Assembly: GCA_016098155.1 (NCBI GenBank) | Contig: JAAAJB010000098.1 | Span: 5,644-69,643 of the forward strand | DNA length: 64,000 nucleotides | Direction of reading: 5' to 3' | Origin: Actinomortierella ambigua | Taxonomy: Eukaryota > Mortierellomycota > Mortierellomycetes > Mortierellales > Mortierellaceae | Shown: piece by piece, positions 43,222 to 54,703 of the stretch | Numbering within the stretch: the first letter of the stretch is position 1 | How the letters are laid out: each line of letters begins with the position of its first letter | Made by a program: the position numbers and the translations under genes | Notes under the pieces: model-generated | What the model saw: the letters and a program-made list of their open reading frames with translations, nothing else | Database searches by the model: none | What the model was told of the DNA's origin: nothing

Positions 43222-43788
43222 CAAAACATATGAAGAACCTATAGTCATATGAAGGTGGGAGCTGAGAGCCGGGATGGAAGACACGGGTTGGTCGGAGGTG
43301 AAGGGGGTTGAAAGGTACGGGCGTATGGGGGATGGGGGTTGGTTGGGGGTGAAGCAGGTTGGAGGGTATGAGTGGGAGGTTGAGTTGGTGGGGGGTGTGT
43401 GTGTGATAAAGATTGGACAGAAATTTCAGTTAAAAAAAAAAAACGAGGGTTCAGTCACGGGAAGAAGGTCGGGCGGTGCATGGGCTTCGCATGACCGCAA
43501 GAGTTCGCCAGATTGGCAGCACACATCGATCTTCATCTGTCGAGTCTTCGTGCCCCTGTGTTCCTTTGACAGTGCCAAAAAAAACACCCCCCAAACTATG
43601 TAACTGTACCTATCCTCCACGGACAAAGTAAAATGTATGTGCAGTATATGTATTTTCATTTGTCTACCAATAACTAATGCTCAAAACAATGAATAATAAA
43701 AAACAAAAAGACAAGATGGGAATATTCCTTGAGGGTCAGGTTCGGCTTCCTCTCCTCCCTCCGCTACGAAACCCGGTGCAAGAAACGC
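43222..43788. other. DBT 3' flank
   Basis: G-rich, tandem-like sequence (43285-43400, ggttggtcggaggtg, ggttggttgggggtg, ggttggagggtatg), then an A run and AT-rich DNA toward the DBT stop. A 109-codon plus-strand frame here has repeat-driven composition and no motif. Confidence 0.45.
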
Positions 43789-45607
43789 TTATCGGAGCTT
43801 GGCGCCCAGCAAGTAAGGGTTCTCGACAACAGCCTTCCAAGCCTCGCTGAAGCGGGCCATGGTGGCACCGTCAACGACACGGTGGTCAGCCGACCAGCTA
43901 ATGTTGACAATCTGCTGAGCAACGACTTGCTCGGTCAGACGGCCATCCGCCTGCTCAATCATCTTGAACCGAGGCAGACGCTGCATCTTGCCAATGGCGG
44001 CAATGGCGACCTCAGAGGTGACGACGACCGGGTTCAGGTACGTGCCACCAATCATGCCAACGTTCGACAGCGAAACGGTGCCATCGCGCAGATCAGCCGC
44101 TGCCAGGCTGTTCCTCTTACCGGCCTCCTGTAACCTGTTGAGCTCTGCTGCGATATCGAGCACAGACAGGTTCTGCACATTCTTGATATTGGGTACAATC
44201 AGACCATTAGGCGTATCCATGGCGATACCAATGTTATGGCTGGCACGGTACTTGAGCTTGGCCGTCGTAGGGTTCTCGCCATCCACTACACAGGCGTTCA
44301 TGATCGGGTATTGCTCCAGGGCTACCGACAGGGCCTTGATGAAGATGGGCATGTACGATACCTTCTTGAACGAAAACTGTGAAGCATTCTTCGAAATGTG
44401 GTCGTTCAAGCTGGCACGGAAGGCCATTGCGTTGTCGAGAACAATCTCATCGGCATAGCCAAAGTGGGGGATCGACAGAGACTTTGTCATCTGCTTGAAC
44501 ATGGCCTTCTGGATCATAGAGAGAGGAACAACCTTGTCCTCACCAACAGGAATGTGGACCTTGGGAGCAGCAGGGGTAGGAGAAAGAGGGGCAGCAGCGG
44601 CGGGGGAAACAGCAGCAGCGTTCTGGCCACCGTTGGCGATAAAGTTTAGAATATCCTCCTTCATGACGCGACCACCCTTGCCCGAGCCACGGATCAGCTT
44701 GATATCAATGTTGTTCTCCTTGGCAATGCGACGAACGGCAGGGGCAGCAAAGGTCTGAATATGCTCAGGAACATCTGATACAAAAGGAGCCGAGGCTGCA
44801 ACGTCCTTGGCGACAACAGCAGGAGTTGGGGGAGCAGCCGTGTCCGGAACAAGATCATCTGTGCTGTGCGCTGACGAGGGCGTGTCCTCGCCTGCCACCT
44901 CAATCTCAACCAAGGGTGAGCCGACCTTGGCCATGTCGCCAACATTGTACTTGAGCGAAGCAATGGTGCCCGTAAAGCGAGAAGTAATCTCCACTGAAGC
45001 CTTGTCGGACTGGACCTCACACAGACGGTCAAACTCATCCACCTTGTCGCCGACCTTGACAAACCACTGAATGACCTCACACTCTGTAATGCCCTCTCCG
45101 ATATCGGCAAGCAGGAAGGGAACCTTGGCGTTGCTGAGCGCTGAAGCATGGAATCGGTGGATGTGCTGGGAGCTGCTGAACAACGTCGATTGCTGCACTG
45201 CCTTCTTCACTACTGGCGACCATCCGCTGATCTGCGGTAAGAGGGAGAGGAAATTAAAATAAAAAAAAAGTTAGAGTAGAGTTTAATAAGACCTCGGTTG
45301 TAAAACATAAACATTAGAAAACCAAATTCACTAAGCCTTCCACAGGTTGCCCTTTTGGATGATCTTGCATCCAGGCCTCCTTTACCTTGGTGCTCATGGA
45401 GTATCTGAGGCGCTGTCCAGAGATCATGCGTGCTGTCGAAATAATGGCCGAGTTGCCAACAGCCTAAGCCGCCAAATAAAAAAAAGTAGTGATTGGATAA
45501 GTCTATTTGTAATTTTTTTTTTCGTTACGAAAAAAGGTAGCATTCGTGGACGATATTGGTACCTTTGTCTTGATGACATTGAGTCCGGTGCGAGATGCTG
45601 CAAACAT
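43789..45607 (-). CDS. DBT: Branched-chain 2-oxoacid dehydrogenase E2 (lipoamide acyltransferase)
   Basis: Three exons, 45607-45563, 45463-45386 and 45231-43789, all phase 0, 521 aa. The first two encode 15 and 26 residues of mitochondrial presequence (MFAASRTGLNVIKTK, AVGNSAIISTARMISGQRLR). A lipoyl domain spans ~77-155 (FLLADIGEGITECEVIQWFV) with the lipoylated Lys118 in VQSDKASVEI. The E1/E3-binding domain lies ~215-250 (AAPAVRRIAKENNIDIKLIR, GSGKGGRVMKEDILNF). The catalytic domain begins ~295, has IGIAMDTPNGLIVPNIKNVQ, and ends in SWSADHRVVDGATMARF with catalytic His491 and Asp495. The GEGITECEV-x-x-W signature marks the branched-chain rather than the pyruvate enzyme. It forms the core of the mitochondrial BCKDH complex degrading Leu, Ile and Val. 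Confidence 0.95.
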
Positions 45608-46433
45608 GGTGATTTGTATGTTGGTGATTAGAGTGGGGAAGTCTAGCAACACCAAGAGAATAGCGTGAGAACGAATTAGTTAGAGGAGAGTGCATACGTC
45701 ATGAAGGAGGGGAGGCCATTACTCTTGAGCTGTTGGAGAGAGAGGAAGCACAGAGTCACTGGCCATTGTCGGCGGCCAATTATTGACGAACCGAGACGGT
45801 AGCACCGGGGAGGCGGTCCTTCCACCTCCTGTTGTAGCTGTGTCCGGTTCTGTTTGCTGTGCAGCCGCGCGACGCAATGAGGATGCGACACATACCAATC
45901 AATTGAATGGATGAAGTAGGAATGGCACGAAGAGAGAGTGGGAGGATCAGCAGACAAGCACCGATGAAAGAGAGGGAGAGGCACAAAAAGGGAGGCGATG
46001 GAGTGGGTAGGAGTGTGGAGTGGATTCGAAAGGGGGGAAAGAAAAAAGGATGAGAAGACAAAAGAAACGAGGAAGGGCAAATGGGCGTCTTTTTCCCCAC
46101 GACTCCCCCGCCCCCCCTTTCCCCTTCTCCCCCCACACTTTGTCCCCCCAGCAACCGTGGAAAAAAACCCGTCGGATTCCCACGATCGTGGTTGGAATTA
46201 ACGATTTTGACCTAAATCCGCACAAAATGAGGATCTCCTCTCCAAATCTCCGCAACCACGAGATTATCCATCTTCAAGCGCCAAACACGTTTTTTTTTTG
46301 CTAAAAAAAATTATATGGCCGTCATTGTTGATTCAGTACTGTATTTACTGTATCAATAGTAGCCTAAAGAAGAGGAAGGCGAACACCAACACGAAGGAGA
46401 AGAAGAAGAAGAAGAAAAAAAAACAGGACATCT
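45608..46433. other. DBT promoter and PRP19 3' flank
   Basis: Between two leftward genes. Holds G/A-rich and C-rich tracts (45960-46060, 46105-46150), which on the minus strand form a CT-rich leader, and an AAG repeat (~46396-46420) next to the PRP19 stop. No further gene seen. Confidence 0.45.
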
Positions 46434-48404
46434 CTACTCGGCAACACCAAAGATACGGATGCTACGATCCAGGCCGCCAGCAACGAGATAGTCGCCCTGC
46501 GGACCAAACTTGAGTCCTGTGATCTCAGCCGTGTTGTCCGTAAGGTTCGCCAGCTCTTGCCACGACTTTGTCTTGAAGATACGAACGTCTGTGCCACCGA
46601 CACCCAAGTATGTGCCCGAGTAGTCCCAGGCAAGGGCATTGACCACACCACCGTCGGCCACCTGCAACTTCTGAGACACCGACAGCGAGCGCAGATCCCA
46701 AATGTTGACAATGTTATTCTCGCCCGCTGCAGCAAGAAGGTAGCCGTTCTCCGAGAATGCCATGGCCTTCACACTTCCGACATGGTCATCAAAGCTGGCT
46801 ACCACATCCTTAATGCGAACGTCCCAAATCTTGAGCATCGAGTCTGTTGTTCCAGTGCCGAGCAGGAGACCGTCAGGGTGGAACGATGCAGAGCTGTAGC
46901 CCTTGTTGACATCGCTGTGCGACGCTGTCAGGACCGTGGAACCTGTCTCGATCTCGTGGAATGCCCATGTCGAATCCAGCGACGCTGTCGCAAAGTACTC
47001 CTTGGAGGGGTGCATGCTCAGGCCAGTCACCTCTGCCGAGTGGGTCGAAACCGTATGCGCCGTGGTATAAGTCGACTTGTCCTTGGCACTCCAGATCCTC
47101 ACCGTGCTATCAGCACTGGCCGTCAAGACTGTATCTTCTTCCTCGGAGCGTCCTGTCCAGGCCACCTGGGTAATCTTCTTTGTGTGACCCTTGAGCGTTG
47201 TGATGACCTTCTCCTCCGACTGACTGAAAATCATGGCGTGCTTGTCGTTGCCACCTGTCAGGAATAGTCCACTCTTGGCATCCAAATCCAGCGACGTAAT
47301 ACCGGGGCTTCGAGCAGAGTGCAGGCTGCCAAAGGCCTTGCGCTGGTGATATGTCTGCATGGCGTCGGCCGACGTCTGAGGCTTGCGCTTGCGTGTCTTT
47401 GACAGCACCGCACTGGTGGCCTCCAGTTTCTCCTTGACCTGTTCGGGCAATCCCACGCTTGCGCCAGCCTCTGTCATCGCCACATCCGCCGTCTCTGTAG
47501 CAGCCTCAGCAGGCCGTGTGCCAATATGAGCCTGAACATTAGCCAGTGCCCTACGAGGGTAAAATGGAAAAAAAAAGACAAGCTTTTGTTAGGACATTCC
47601 TGATTTTTGGGGCCGTCTACACACTGATACTTGGCACTACAGCCATCAACGCATGCTTAGCGAGGGTGCAAAAGATATTAATAAAAAGAAAAACATACTC
47701 TCGTGCAGCATCACGCTCCTTCATGAGGCGGGCAATCACTCTGCAGGCGGCATCATGTTGGTACAAAGCATGACTGAGCTCCTGGCGGACCTGCTGGTAC
47801 TGCTGCTTCAGGGTAAAAGTCTCCAGCATGATGCTATCCCATTCATTCTGCAAAACACTCAAGATTGAGGGAATCGAGGTCATTGTGGGAGGGCGGGGCT
47901 TGACCGTGCTCGGTGCTATTCGTGCATAGACAGGAGAAAGAGGCATACAGAGTAGCGGATCAAAATATCCTGTTTAGAACCTTCCATGCGCAAAACATGT
48001 ATCTTTGTTGGGCTGTACACCGTCATCTCGATAGTTCTCGGCCCATTACCAGACTTGATCTCGAGAAGGTCGTCCTCGGTCATGTCCTCGCCTGTGACGG
48101 GATCCTTGCCATTGTCAGCAATATACTTGACAATCAGGCGGCGCTCATAGACTTGGCCGGTCTTTTTCGAGACAACAGGGTGCTCTGGTGCTTCGCCCGA
48201 AACTAGAAGGAACGTTTGCATCCACAACGTCGAGGGCAATGCGATCAGGTTGTTTGGTTGGTTAGTTAATCAGGACCAGTGGATTAAGCCATGCTGATCT
48301 AATGAGGAACACCATGTTTGTGTGCAATGTCACGCGTCTGAGAGGTCCTGCGACAAGAGTGGCAAAAAGAATGAGAGTCGATTCCACCTACTAGCACAAA
48401 ACAT
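46434..48404 (-). CDS. PRP19: Prp19 U-box E3 ligase / spliceosome NTC core
   Basis: Four exons: 48404-48392 (13 nt), 48202-48050, 47915-47699 and 47550-46434, 499 aa. The tiny first exon gives MFCA, and the join yields [20 protein letters not shown], matching the start of yeast Prp19 almost exactly, so the model is secure. The U-box covers 1-56 ([20 protein letters not shown]). A tetramerising coiled coil spans ~62-127 ([40 protein letters not shown]). The WD40 propeller runs ~200-499 ([59 protein letters not shown], ending [14 protein letters not shown]). Prp19 activates the spliceosome, ubiquitinates Prp3/Prp4-class partners and acts in DNA repair in the nucleus. Confidence 0.96.
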
Positions 48405-49212
48405 GTCCGGCTGGCTGGTTGTTGGTAAAGTTGAAGCTGATTAGTTCACAAGATGCAAACTGTCTGCCCATGTACTTGCAGGCGTAATAGACGCATTAAT
48501 TACGAAATTATTGCGGTAGTTTGGTTTCCTCTACGGACCTTACCCAAAAGACGACGGAGGGTGCTTTGGGATCATCATGGCGGTATGGCGGTCAGCGCTG
48601 TGGATGGTTTACATGGAGGGGAATACTCGAGTAAGAAAGACTTGTGCTTTCGTGGTTTACGGCATTTGAAGCCGCCGAGACGCATACAGAGAAGACGCCC
48701 TTGATGATAGATAGACTCGATCATGAAGCTTGTATCCTCGAAAGCCCATCTAGACTCTAATCTCCCTTCTCTCCGAGTCCTTCAATGGCTTCAAGCCTCA
48801 AGTAACCGAGCACCTGTGTTCATGGTCGTCATATGGAGACTGCAGCTCACCTCGCTTGGCACAAGTCAATCTCCCCGCATCAACTCTATGAAATCACTTT
48901 GTTTGTGTCTCTCTACCAAAGGTACAGAGAGGTGCTGCGTATCTTTCTTCGGCTCAGTTCTGCCAAAACTACGATCCACTCCCTGTTTTCATTAGTTTGC
49001 CAGTATCTCCAGACCATGGCAACCATGCCTATGCAGCTCTCAGTTCCTGGAGCTGAGGATTTGTGACGGCGTGTCACACAGTTGGAAACGTCAGGACGCG
49101 GGCAAACATTGCTCGTCTCAAGCACTGGTGTTTCTCAAGGGCGCGACAGTAGTAACAAGGCGGTCTTTCCCACGGTTGTTGCATCATCCCTCAATTCTCA
49201 TTTCTCGGCAGC
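48405..49212. other. Divergent promoter region, PRP19 / glycerate-kinase family gene
   Basis: 808 bp with no convincing gene on either strand. Short frames at 48723-49066 overlap one another in different phases and have no motif. Confidence 0.45.
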
Positions 49213-50357
49213 ATGAGGACGGCAGTAGACAAGACCGCCATGGTGGTTCAGCACATTGTGCGTCACCTTGGCCAGCCTAGACGAGCCACACAGTGGGGCA
49301 AGGACCACGTCTCCACCAAGCCTCTCATAGTTGGACTTTCGGGGCCCCAGGGCAGTGGTATGAAGTTTTCGTTTCTATTTCGCTAGCTTGGCATGCTCGG
49401 ATCAATACAATGTTCGTCAAAGGGGGGTGCATATTCAAACCAGAGTGCTTCCTCCCTTTCTCCCCTGGCGGTTTTGACTGTCTAGGCAAGACGACAATGA
49501 CTCGAAATCTCGTCAAGACGCTCTCAGGAGCACCTCATAACCTCCGAGTCTTCGCCTTTTCTATGGACGATGTTTATCTTCCATACGAGGATCAGACCCG
49601 CTTGAGTCAGCAGCACCCTGCAAATGATTTGCTAGCGTCGCGTGGACTGCCGGGGACCCATGATATCGAACTCGGCACACGGACATTCCAGCTGCTTTGT
49701 GAAGCGAACCGACTCTCCAAGGAGAAGCAACAAAGTGTCAAAGTAGCCGTGCCGAGTTACGACAAATCACTGCACGCAGGCAAAGGTGATCAAGTACCCC
49801 GTGCGCAGTGGCAGCTGATCCAAGGCCCTTTTGATGTTGTTCTGTTTGAAGGGTGGTCGCTCGGGTTCAAGGCTGTCGACCAGGAGCGTCTCGAACAATT
49901 GTACAAGCAGAGCCAGGAGTTACGCCAGCAGTATTCAACTGTCTCAAACTCGACGCTCCAACGAGACCAGGGCGGTTATGCAGCGCAGCACTCGCTAGAG
50001 TCGCTCGAGTTTGTGAACGAGCAGCTAAAAGTGTACGAGAAGGAGTGGTATGAATACCTCGATGTCTTTGTCCACCTTTCAGCGCCAAGGCTGTCCACCG
50101 TCTTCAAGTGGCGCCAGCAGCAAGAGACAGAATTGTGGAAGCAGCGGGGCTCGGGTATGACTGATAGTCAGGTCGTAGCGTTTGTTGAGCGGTTTATGGT
50201 CGCGTACGAGCTGTATTTGGAGCGACTCAAGACAGAGAACGTGTTTAATACCAACCACAATGGTGCTGTCTCAGGATACGCAGATATTTCGACACGGCAC
50301 CTCCGAGTTGACCTCGATGAGGATCGGAATGCCATTGGCACGACCTACGTCCGCTGA
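49213..50357 (+). CDS. P-loop kinase of the D-glycerate 3-kinase / Tda10 family
   Basis: Two exons, 49213-49357 and 49486-50357, phase 1, 338 aa. The intron splits the Walker A motif: the spliced sequence reads VGLSGPQGSGKTTMTRNLVK, residues ~40-58. Downstream signatures are FAFSMDDVYLPYEDQTRLSQ, ASRGLPGTHDIELGTRTFQL, VPSYDKSLHAGKGDQVP and DVVLFEGWSLGFKAV, the Walker B-like strand. The C-terminal helix has SAPRLSTVFKWRQQQETELW, VERFMVAYELYLERL and ends HLRVDLDEDRNAIGTTYVR. Plant GLYK uses this fold to phosphorylate D-glycerate in photorespiration; yeast Tda10 is a homologue of unclear substrate. No targeting peptide is evident, so a cytosolic location is likely. Low-quality sequence begins right after the stop. 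Confidence 0.9.
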
Positions 50358-50673
50358 CAGAATGTGAAGAGTAAAAAAAAAAAAAAAAAAAGGGGGGGGG
50401 GAAAAANNNNNNNNNGGCCAGGGGCCAAAAAAAAAAGGCGGAAGGGCCCGCAAAACGAAAAAGAGGGGAACACCCAAAAAAAAGGGAAAAGAAAAAAAAA
50501 AAAAAAAAAAAGGAGGGCGGCAGAAATAAAATTGAATGGGTTGAAGGTGGAAAAGCAAAAGTCAATAATTTCCCCCGCTCTCTATTTCCTCTACAAACAT
50601 TTTGATGCGAAGGTACGGAAAATTGGAAGGAGGAGCAGCGGATGGGAAGGAGAAAAAAAAAAGATAACTAAGC
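50358..50673. other. Assembly gap (Ns) in low-quality sequence
   Basis: Nine Ns at 50407-50415 sit inside runs of A and G (50374-50406, 50427-50512) of a kind seen nowhere else except the first 100 bases of the window. The true length and sequence of this 3' flank are unknown. Confidence 0.85.
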
Positions 50674-51006
50674 TCAGCTAGCAACGTGGTCGTCTTCGTC
50701 GTCTTGTACGGCAGTTGTAGGACGTCCATCAAAATGTTCCGAAGTGTACCGGATTTGGGTGACCAAGGCCTCGATAGACTGTTGAGCGCGGACCAGACTT
50801 TGAGTCGTTTCGGAAAAATGCCTTGAAATGTGCGAGAGGTTCCCGCTGACTTGCAGAAGGGCTCCCTGCACAGATTCGAAGGGCGTGGTCGCTAGCATGG
50901 CCATTGATTGGTGGGTACCTTGCATGGAGTGAGCAAACCCAGCTTCGCTAAAAGCGGCCGAAGAAGAGGCAACGACGAGGGGAGTTTCTGCTGTTGACTG
51001 GTCCAT
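50674..51006 (-). CDS. Uncharacterised small helical protein (110 aa)
   Basis: An ATG at 51006 opens 110 codons without an intron. Residues 1-45 are S/T/A/M-rich. Residues 45-92 form a long amphipathic helix (FESVQGALLQVSGNLSHISR then FSETTQSLVRAQQSIEALVT), and the tail is acidic (VQDDEDDHVAS). The layout of a short protein that is mostly one coiled coil is common among subunits of DASH, BORC/BLOC-1 and similar complexes, but no signature lets me choose. Balanced composition and clean frame ends support a real gene. Confidence 0.5.
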   Translation of the reverse strand: MDQSTAETPLVVASSSAAFSEAGFAHSMQGTHQSMAMLATTPFESVQGALLQVSGNLSHISRHFSETTQSLVRAQQSIEALVTQIRYTSEHFDGRPTTAVQDDEDDHVAS

Positions 51007-52352
51007 GAGCAGGATTGAAGTCCTTGTGGAGGAAGAAGTACTTGTAAACGGAAATTCTAGCTTGCTGACTGGAAAACGAAGCGGATGATCGACAAATAGA
51101 AATTGGGGTGGCTGTGAGCATGTTGTAGCTGGACTGGTGTAGGAGTGTGAAATTCCTCAAGTGTCAGCAGGAGTGGAAGCGGAAAGTGATCTGAACTAAC
51201 ACAAGGTGATATCCGACGGACTCTATGGAAAAAGTACAGTACTTGACTGCACTGTTGAGCCGAGTATCTTTTAGGAGCCAAGGGAGCAAACTAACGCGGA
51301 TGGATGATTTGCAGAATATGTGAGAAAGGGGATAAACCTCCATAAAAATGGATCAATTATTAGCAGCAGGGCATTGTAGGTGAAGAATGGCTCTCGCAGT
51401 GTCTAGAAAGGTTGAGGGTCGCAGAGAGAGGGAGAGAGGGAGAGACATGGTCATCTTGAAGGGAAAAAAAAAGTGTGTGGATGTTTAAGCTCCTTTTTTC
51501 ATGCTAAACAAATAAAAAAAAAAAACGGCTAGCAGGAGCACGAGTTGAGTAAGCAGAGGGAGTTCAGTAACAGAGAAAGAGAGAGAAAGAGAGAGAGACA
51601 GGGGAGGGTGGGCAGGGAGTGGCGGAGGTACGACGGGCGGAGAGACACGTTTCTTAGAAATGAGATGAGAGACCTGCACCCCTCTGCACAATAGGGGCCC
51701 CAGCCCTGTTGGTTTTAGGGCAATGAGGCTTTTACTTTTTTGATGGTCTTACAAGCAGCAGAGATCTCTTTCAGGCTGCGATCAATACGCAATGATAGGA
51801 GGGAGATCGATGACCGTTATCCTTTGTGATAAATGAGGATGGTTTACATACCGCAAATGGGAGGGGAAAAGGTATGTGGGTGGAGAGCGGGTGAGCGCGA
51901 GATAACAACAAAATAATATGGCAATAATAATACCCACCATGACAACCACCACACCACAATAATAATCTAACAAATAAAATAATAATAATCACACAGCAGC
52001 TAGGATCTTTTTCAGTCCTGACAAAGTACCAGAGTTCTGACCTCACGTGACTGAGATCAAGAGAATGTTCGACTGAGCTGCTGAGTAGGAAGGGGGGAAG
52101 AAGGAGTTTTGGAAGGGAAAGAAAGAAAAAAAGAAAGAACAAAAGAAGACCCTCGAAAAAAAAAATTGCGATTGCCCCCCCCCCTCTTCCTCAACCTCCC
52201 TCCCCCTCCCCCCCTTTGTCTCAAACGTAACATGACTCTCTCTCTCACTCTCAACTTCTCACTTGGTAAACTAAAGTAGCACTCACTCACTCACTACCCA
52301 ACTTCACCCACAGCATCTCAGCCCTTATTGCTTCGCCCCGCTCTGTTCAGCA

Positions 52353-52391
52353 CAATCCAATATCCAATCCAATCGAATCCAATCCAATCCC
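52353..52391. repeat. CAATC pentanucleotide repeat
   Basis: About seven imperfect copies of CAATC/GAATC in 39 bp. It is not the telomere motif. Confidence 0.7.
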
Positions 52392-52459
52392 CCTTCCCCC
52401 AGTCAGCAGTACCTGTGCTCAGTGGGTAAGTTGTCGGATGTGTTTGGATACACTTGCGA

Positions 52460-52472
52460 GCCTGCCTGCCTA

Positions 52473-52507
<35 letters not shown>

Positions 52508-52514
52508 TCTTGCC
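52460..52514. repeat. TGCC tetranucleotide microsatellite
   Basis: About eleven near-perfect CCTG/TGCC units with one CTAC interruption. A shorter array of the same motif lies at 6700-6724 in the VPS17/HMG promoter region. Confidence 0.85.
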
Positions 52515-52667
52515 TGAGTGAGTGTGTGTGTGCCCTTCTGTCTCCTTCACTCACTCTCTTCGTCCAAAAAGAACCTTCGTTTTTTCTCTGTTGGATATAT
52601 CTCTGCCATTTAAATAGGTCTTCTTTTCCTGCTTTCTCTCTCCGTTCTGGTCTTATCCCCCTACTTG

Positions 52668-54703
52668 ATGCTCTTCCTCTCCACCGTTACCTCCTCCCCG
52701 CTGAGACTATCGCTCCTCCTCTCCCCTGCCCGGAATACCCGCCCCTTGCACCCCTTCACCGTTTTTGGCTCTCCCGCCACCACCACCAGACCCTTCTACA
52801 CAACCCTTGCCCAGTCTTCTCGGCGCCTGACTTGCACCTCCCTAACCACCACCTTCAGAAACCACAAACTCATTCCAACCCCCTTGAATCATCTCCATCA
52901 AACTCAGCAACTCCCATTCTCCACAGCGACTCCTGCCAATATGCGTATCGTCCCTGTTCCCGCTCTTGAAGGTAGGACCAGTATTCGTCGTTTTCTTTCC
53001 TTGACCCGATGTCCCCCCCTCCCTCTTTTTTCCCCCTACTACGTCCTTGTCTGCACCCCTTCCTCATTTTTTTTTGCCTTATGTAATGTGTATTTTTTTT
53101 TATTCTCTTGTTGTGTATTGACAACATGTGCGTTCCCTTGGATACAGAGTTGCTGACCACAGAAAGCATCTGTATGGTGGAAATTCTTTACCTTCTATCA
53201 CCCAATTCACCATATCCCTACAATGTCACCGGTAGATAACTACTCGTACATTATCATGGACGAGAAGACACACGAGGCCGCCCTGGTCGACCCCGTGGAG
53301 CCTCAAAAGCTCATGCATATCCTCCAGCATCTTGGCGCAAAGTTGACGTCAGTGCTGTGCACACACCATCACTGGGATCACGCTGGAGGCAATGTCGAGC
53401 TGATCGCAAAGAAGCCTGGCTTGGCCGTCTATGGTGCCGATGCACGCATCCCAGAGATCAACTATGTGGTTAAAGACAAGGAGGAGTTTAAGATTGGCAC
53501 GCTCACCGTTCAGGCGCTCTGGACTCATTGCCATACCAAGGGCAGCGTCAGTTATTACGTCCGGGATGGTGCCGATCGGGCTGTCTTTACAGGAGATACC
53601 CTTTTCTTGAGTAAGTCATGGGTCGTGTGCTTTGCATATGTGTCTGTGTGTGCGTGTTTTCTTTTTTTTTCTATTGTGTTTCTTCTTACCCTTTCTGGAG
53701 ACTCCTTCCATGTCGTTGGGAATTTGGGCTTATCTGGCTGGATGGAGAGAATTGGAAATCCGTCTCTACGGATTTCTGTGCTGGAACCCTCTCCCTCCCA
53801 GGGATGCAGTATTGATGATGCTTTCTTTCCACCAGGAAACCGTTACTTGTCTTGAGAGAGAGTGAGAGAGAGAACACAGAATATGTAAATGGACCAATGG
53901 AGGGAGATGCGCTCCTTACCGCCACATGCGCCTGTGTTTACTCGTTTATTAGATCTATGGAATGTGTTGGATAGAACGCTCTTATGATTTCCTTTTTGTT
54001 CTCTATCTCTCTCGTTCGCCCTTCCCCGAACTCATTGCTCTTTGCCCCTCCTCGGTGCAAGGATCAGCCTTTTTTTTCGTTCTGGGTTTCGACTGGCACA
54101 TACTCACACCAGGGGGATATCCAAGCGCTCTTATAGTTGAGCCAAAATTCTTACCGCAGGGTTTTTAGCTTGGAGTGTACATTTCCAGTGTGATGGAACT
54201 GGGAGAAGTGTGCGGAGGAAATTTCCGCACTTTCTTGCCGACACGGGACACCTGTACCGTTCATCTTGAATGTCGTCTAATGACTCCTCGGTTTCCTCTC
54301 CGCTTTTTTTTTTATACTGTCTGTTGTTACCTGGATTTTTTTTTCTTCATCAGGCGGATGCGGTCGGTTCTTTGAGGGCACGGCTGCCGACATGTATAAC
54401 AGCCTGCTGCATATCCTGGCGACACTGCCAGTCGAGACCAAGGTCTACTGTGGCCATGAGTACACCAAGGCTAATCTCAAGTTTGCACACTATGTCGAGC
54501 CGGAGAACCCACATATCGCCCAGAAGCTGCAATGGGTGCTTGACGAGAATGTGACAATGACTGTCCCTGGTACCATTGGGGAAGAGCTACTCGTGAATCC
54601 GTTCTTAAGAGTCAACGAGTTTTCCCTCCAAAAGGTTACCGGTAAAGTAGATCCTATCGATGTAATGCATGTTCTTCGAGAAATGAAGAACAACTTTTCG
54701 TAG
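52668..54703 (+). CDS. GLO2: Glyoxalase II (hydroxyacylglutathione hydrolase), dual-start
   Basis: Exons 52668-52971, 53236-53610 and 54354-54703, phase 1 at both joins, 342 aa. The enzyme hydrolyses S-D-lactoylglutathione to D-lactate and glutathione. The first 91 residues are an Arg/Ser/Thr-rich mitochondrial presequence. A second in-frame ATG (MRIVPVPALEDNYSYIIMDE) matches the start of the cytosolic human form, so leaky scanning could give both. The metal motif is complete: T144-H145-H-H147-W-D149-H150 (CTHHHWDHAGGN). It is joined by the HCHTKGSVSYYV His, VFTGDTLFLSGCGRFFEGTA with the bridging Asp, and VYCGHEYTKANLKFAHYVEP. The usual TPCHTxGH reads THCHTKGS here, losing a non-ligand Gly-His pair. 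Introns are long (264 and 743 nt). Confidence 0.94.
53755..53776. repeat. Perfect 9-bp hairpin in GLO2 intron 2
   Basis: GAAATCCGT, loop CTCT, ACGGATTTC. It lies in the 743-nt intron, which is several times longer than most introns here. Confidence 0.7.

Larger units (their letters stand above)
51007..52667. other. Simple-sequence-rich intergenic region, GLO2 promoter
   Basis: 1.66 kb of mostly low-complexity DNA: AG tracts (51420-51445, 51568-51605), an AATAATAAT stretch (51905-51990), C runs (52177-52215), CACT repeats (52283-52297), and the CAATC and TGCC arrays listed separately. A TATA-like TTTAAATA lies at about 52608, 60 bp before the GLO2 ATG. Confidence 0.5.

Noticed and set aside
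43274..43603. 109-codon plus-strand ORF beside the MITE
   Set aside because: Its first 50 codons come from GGTTGG-type tandem sequence, giving G/V/W/E-rich translation with no motif.
53618..53865. ORFs inside GLO2 intron 2
   Set aside because: They are F/C/V-rich products of T-rich intron sequence. The flanking exons join in phase and restore the GCGRFFEGT motif only if this segment is removed.
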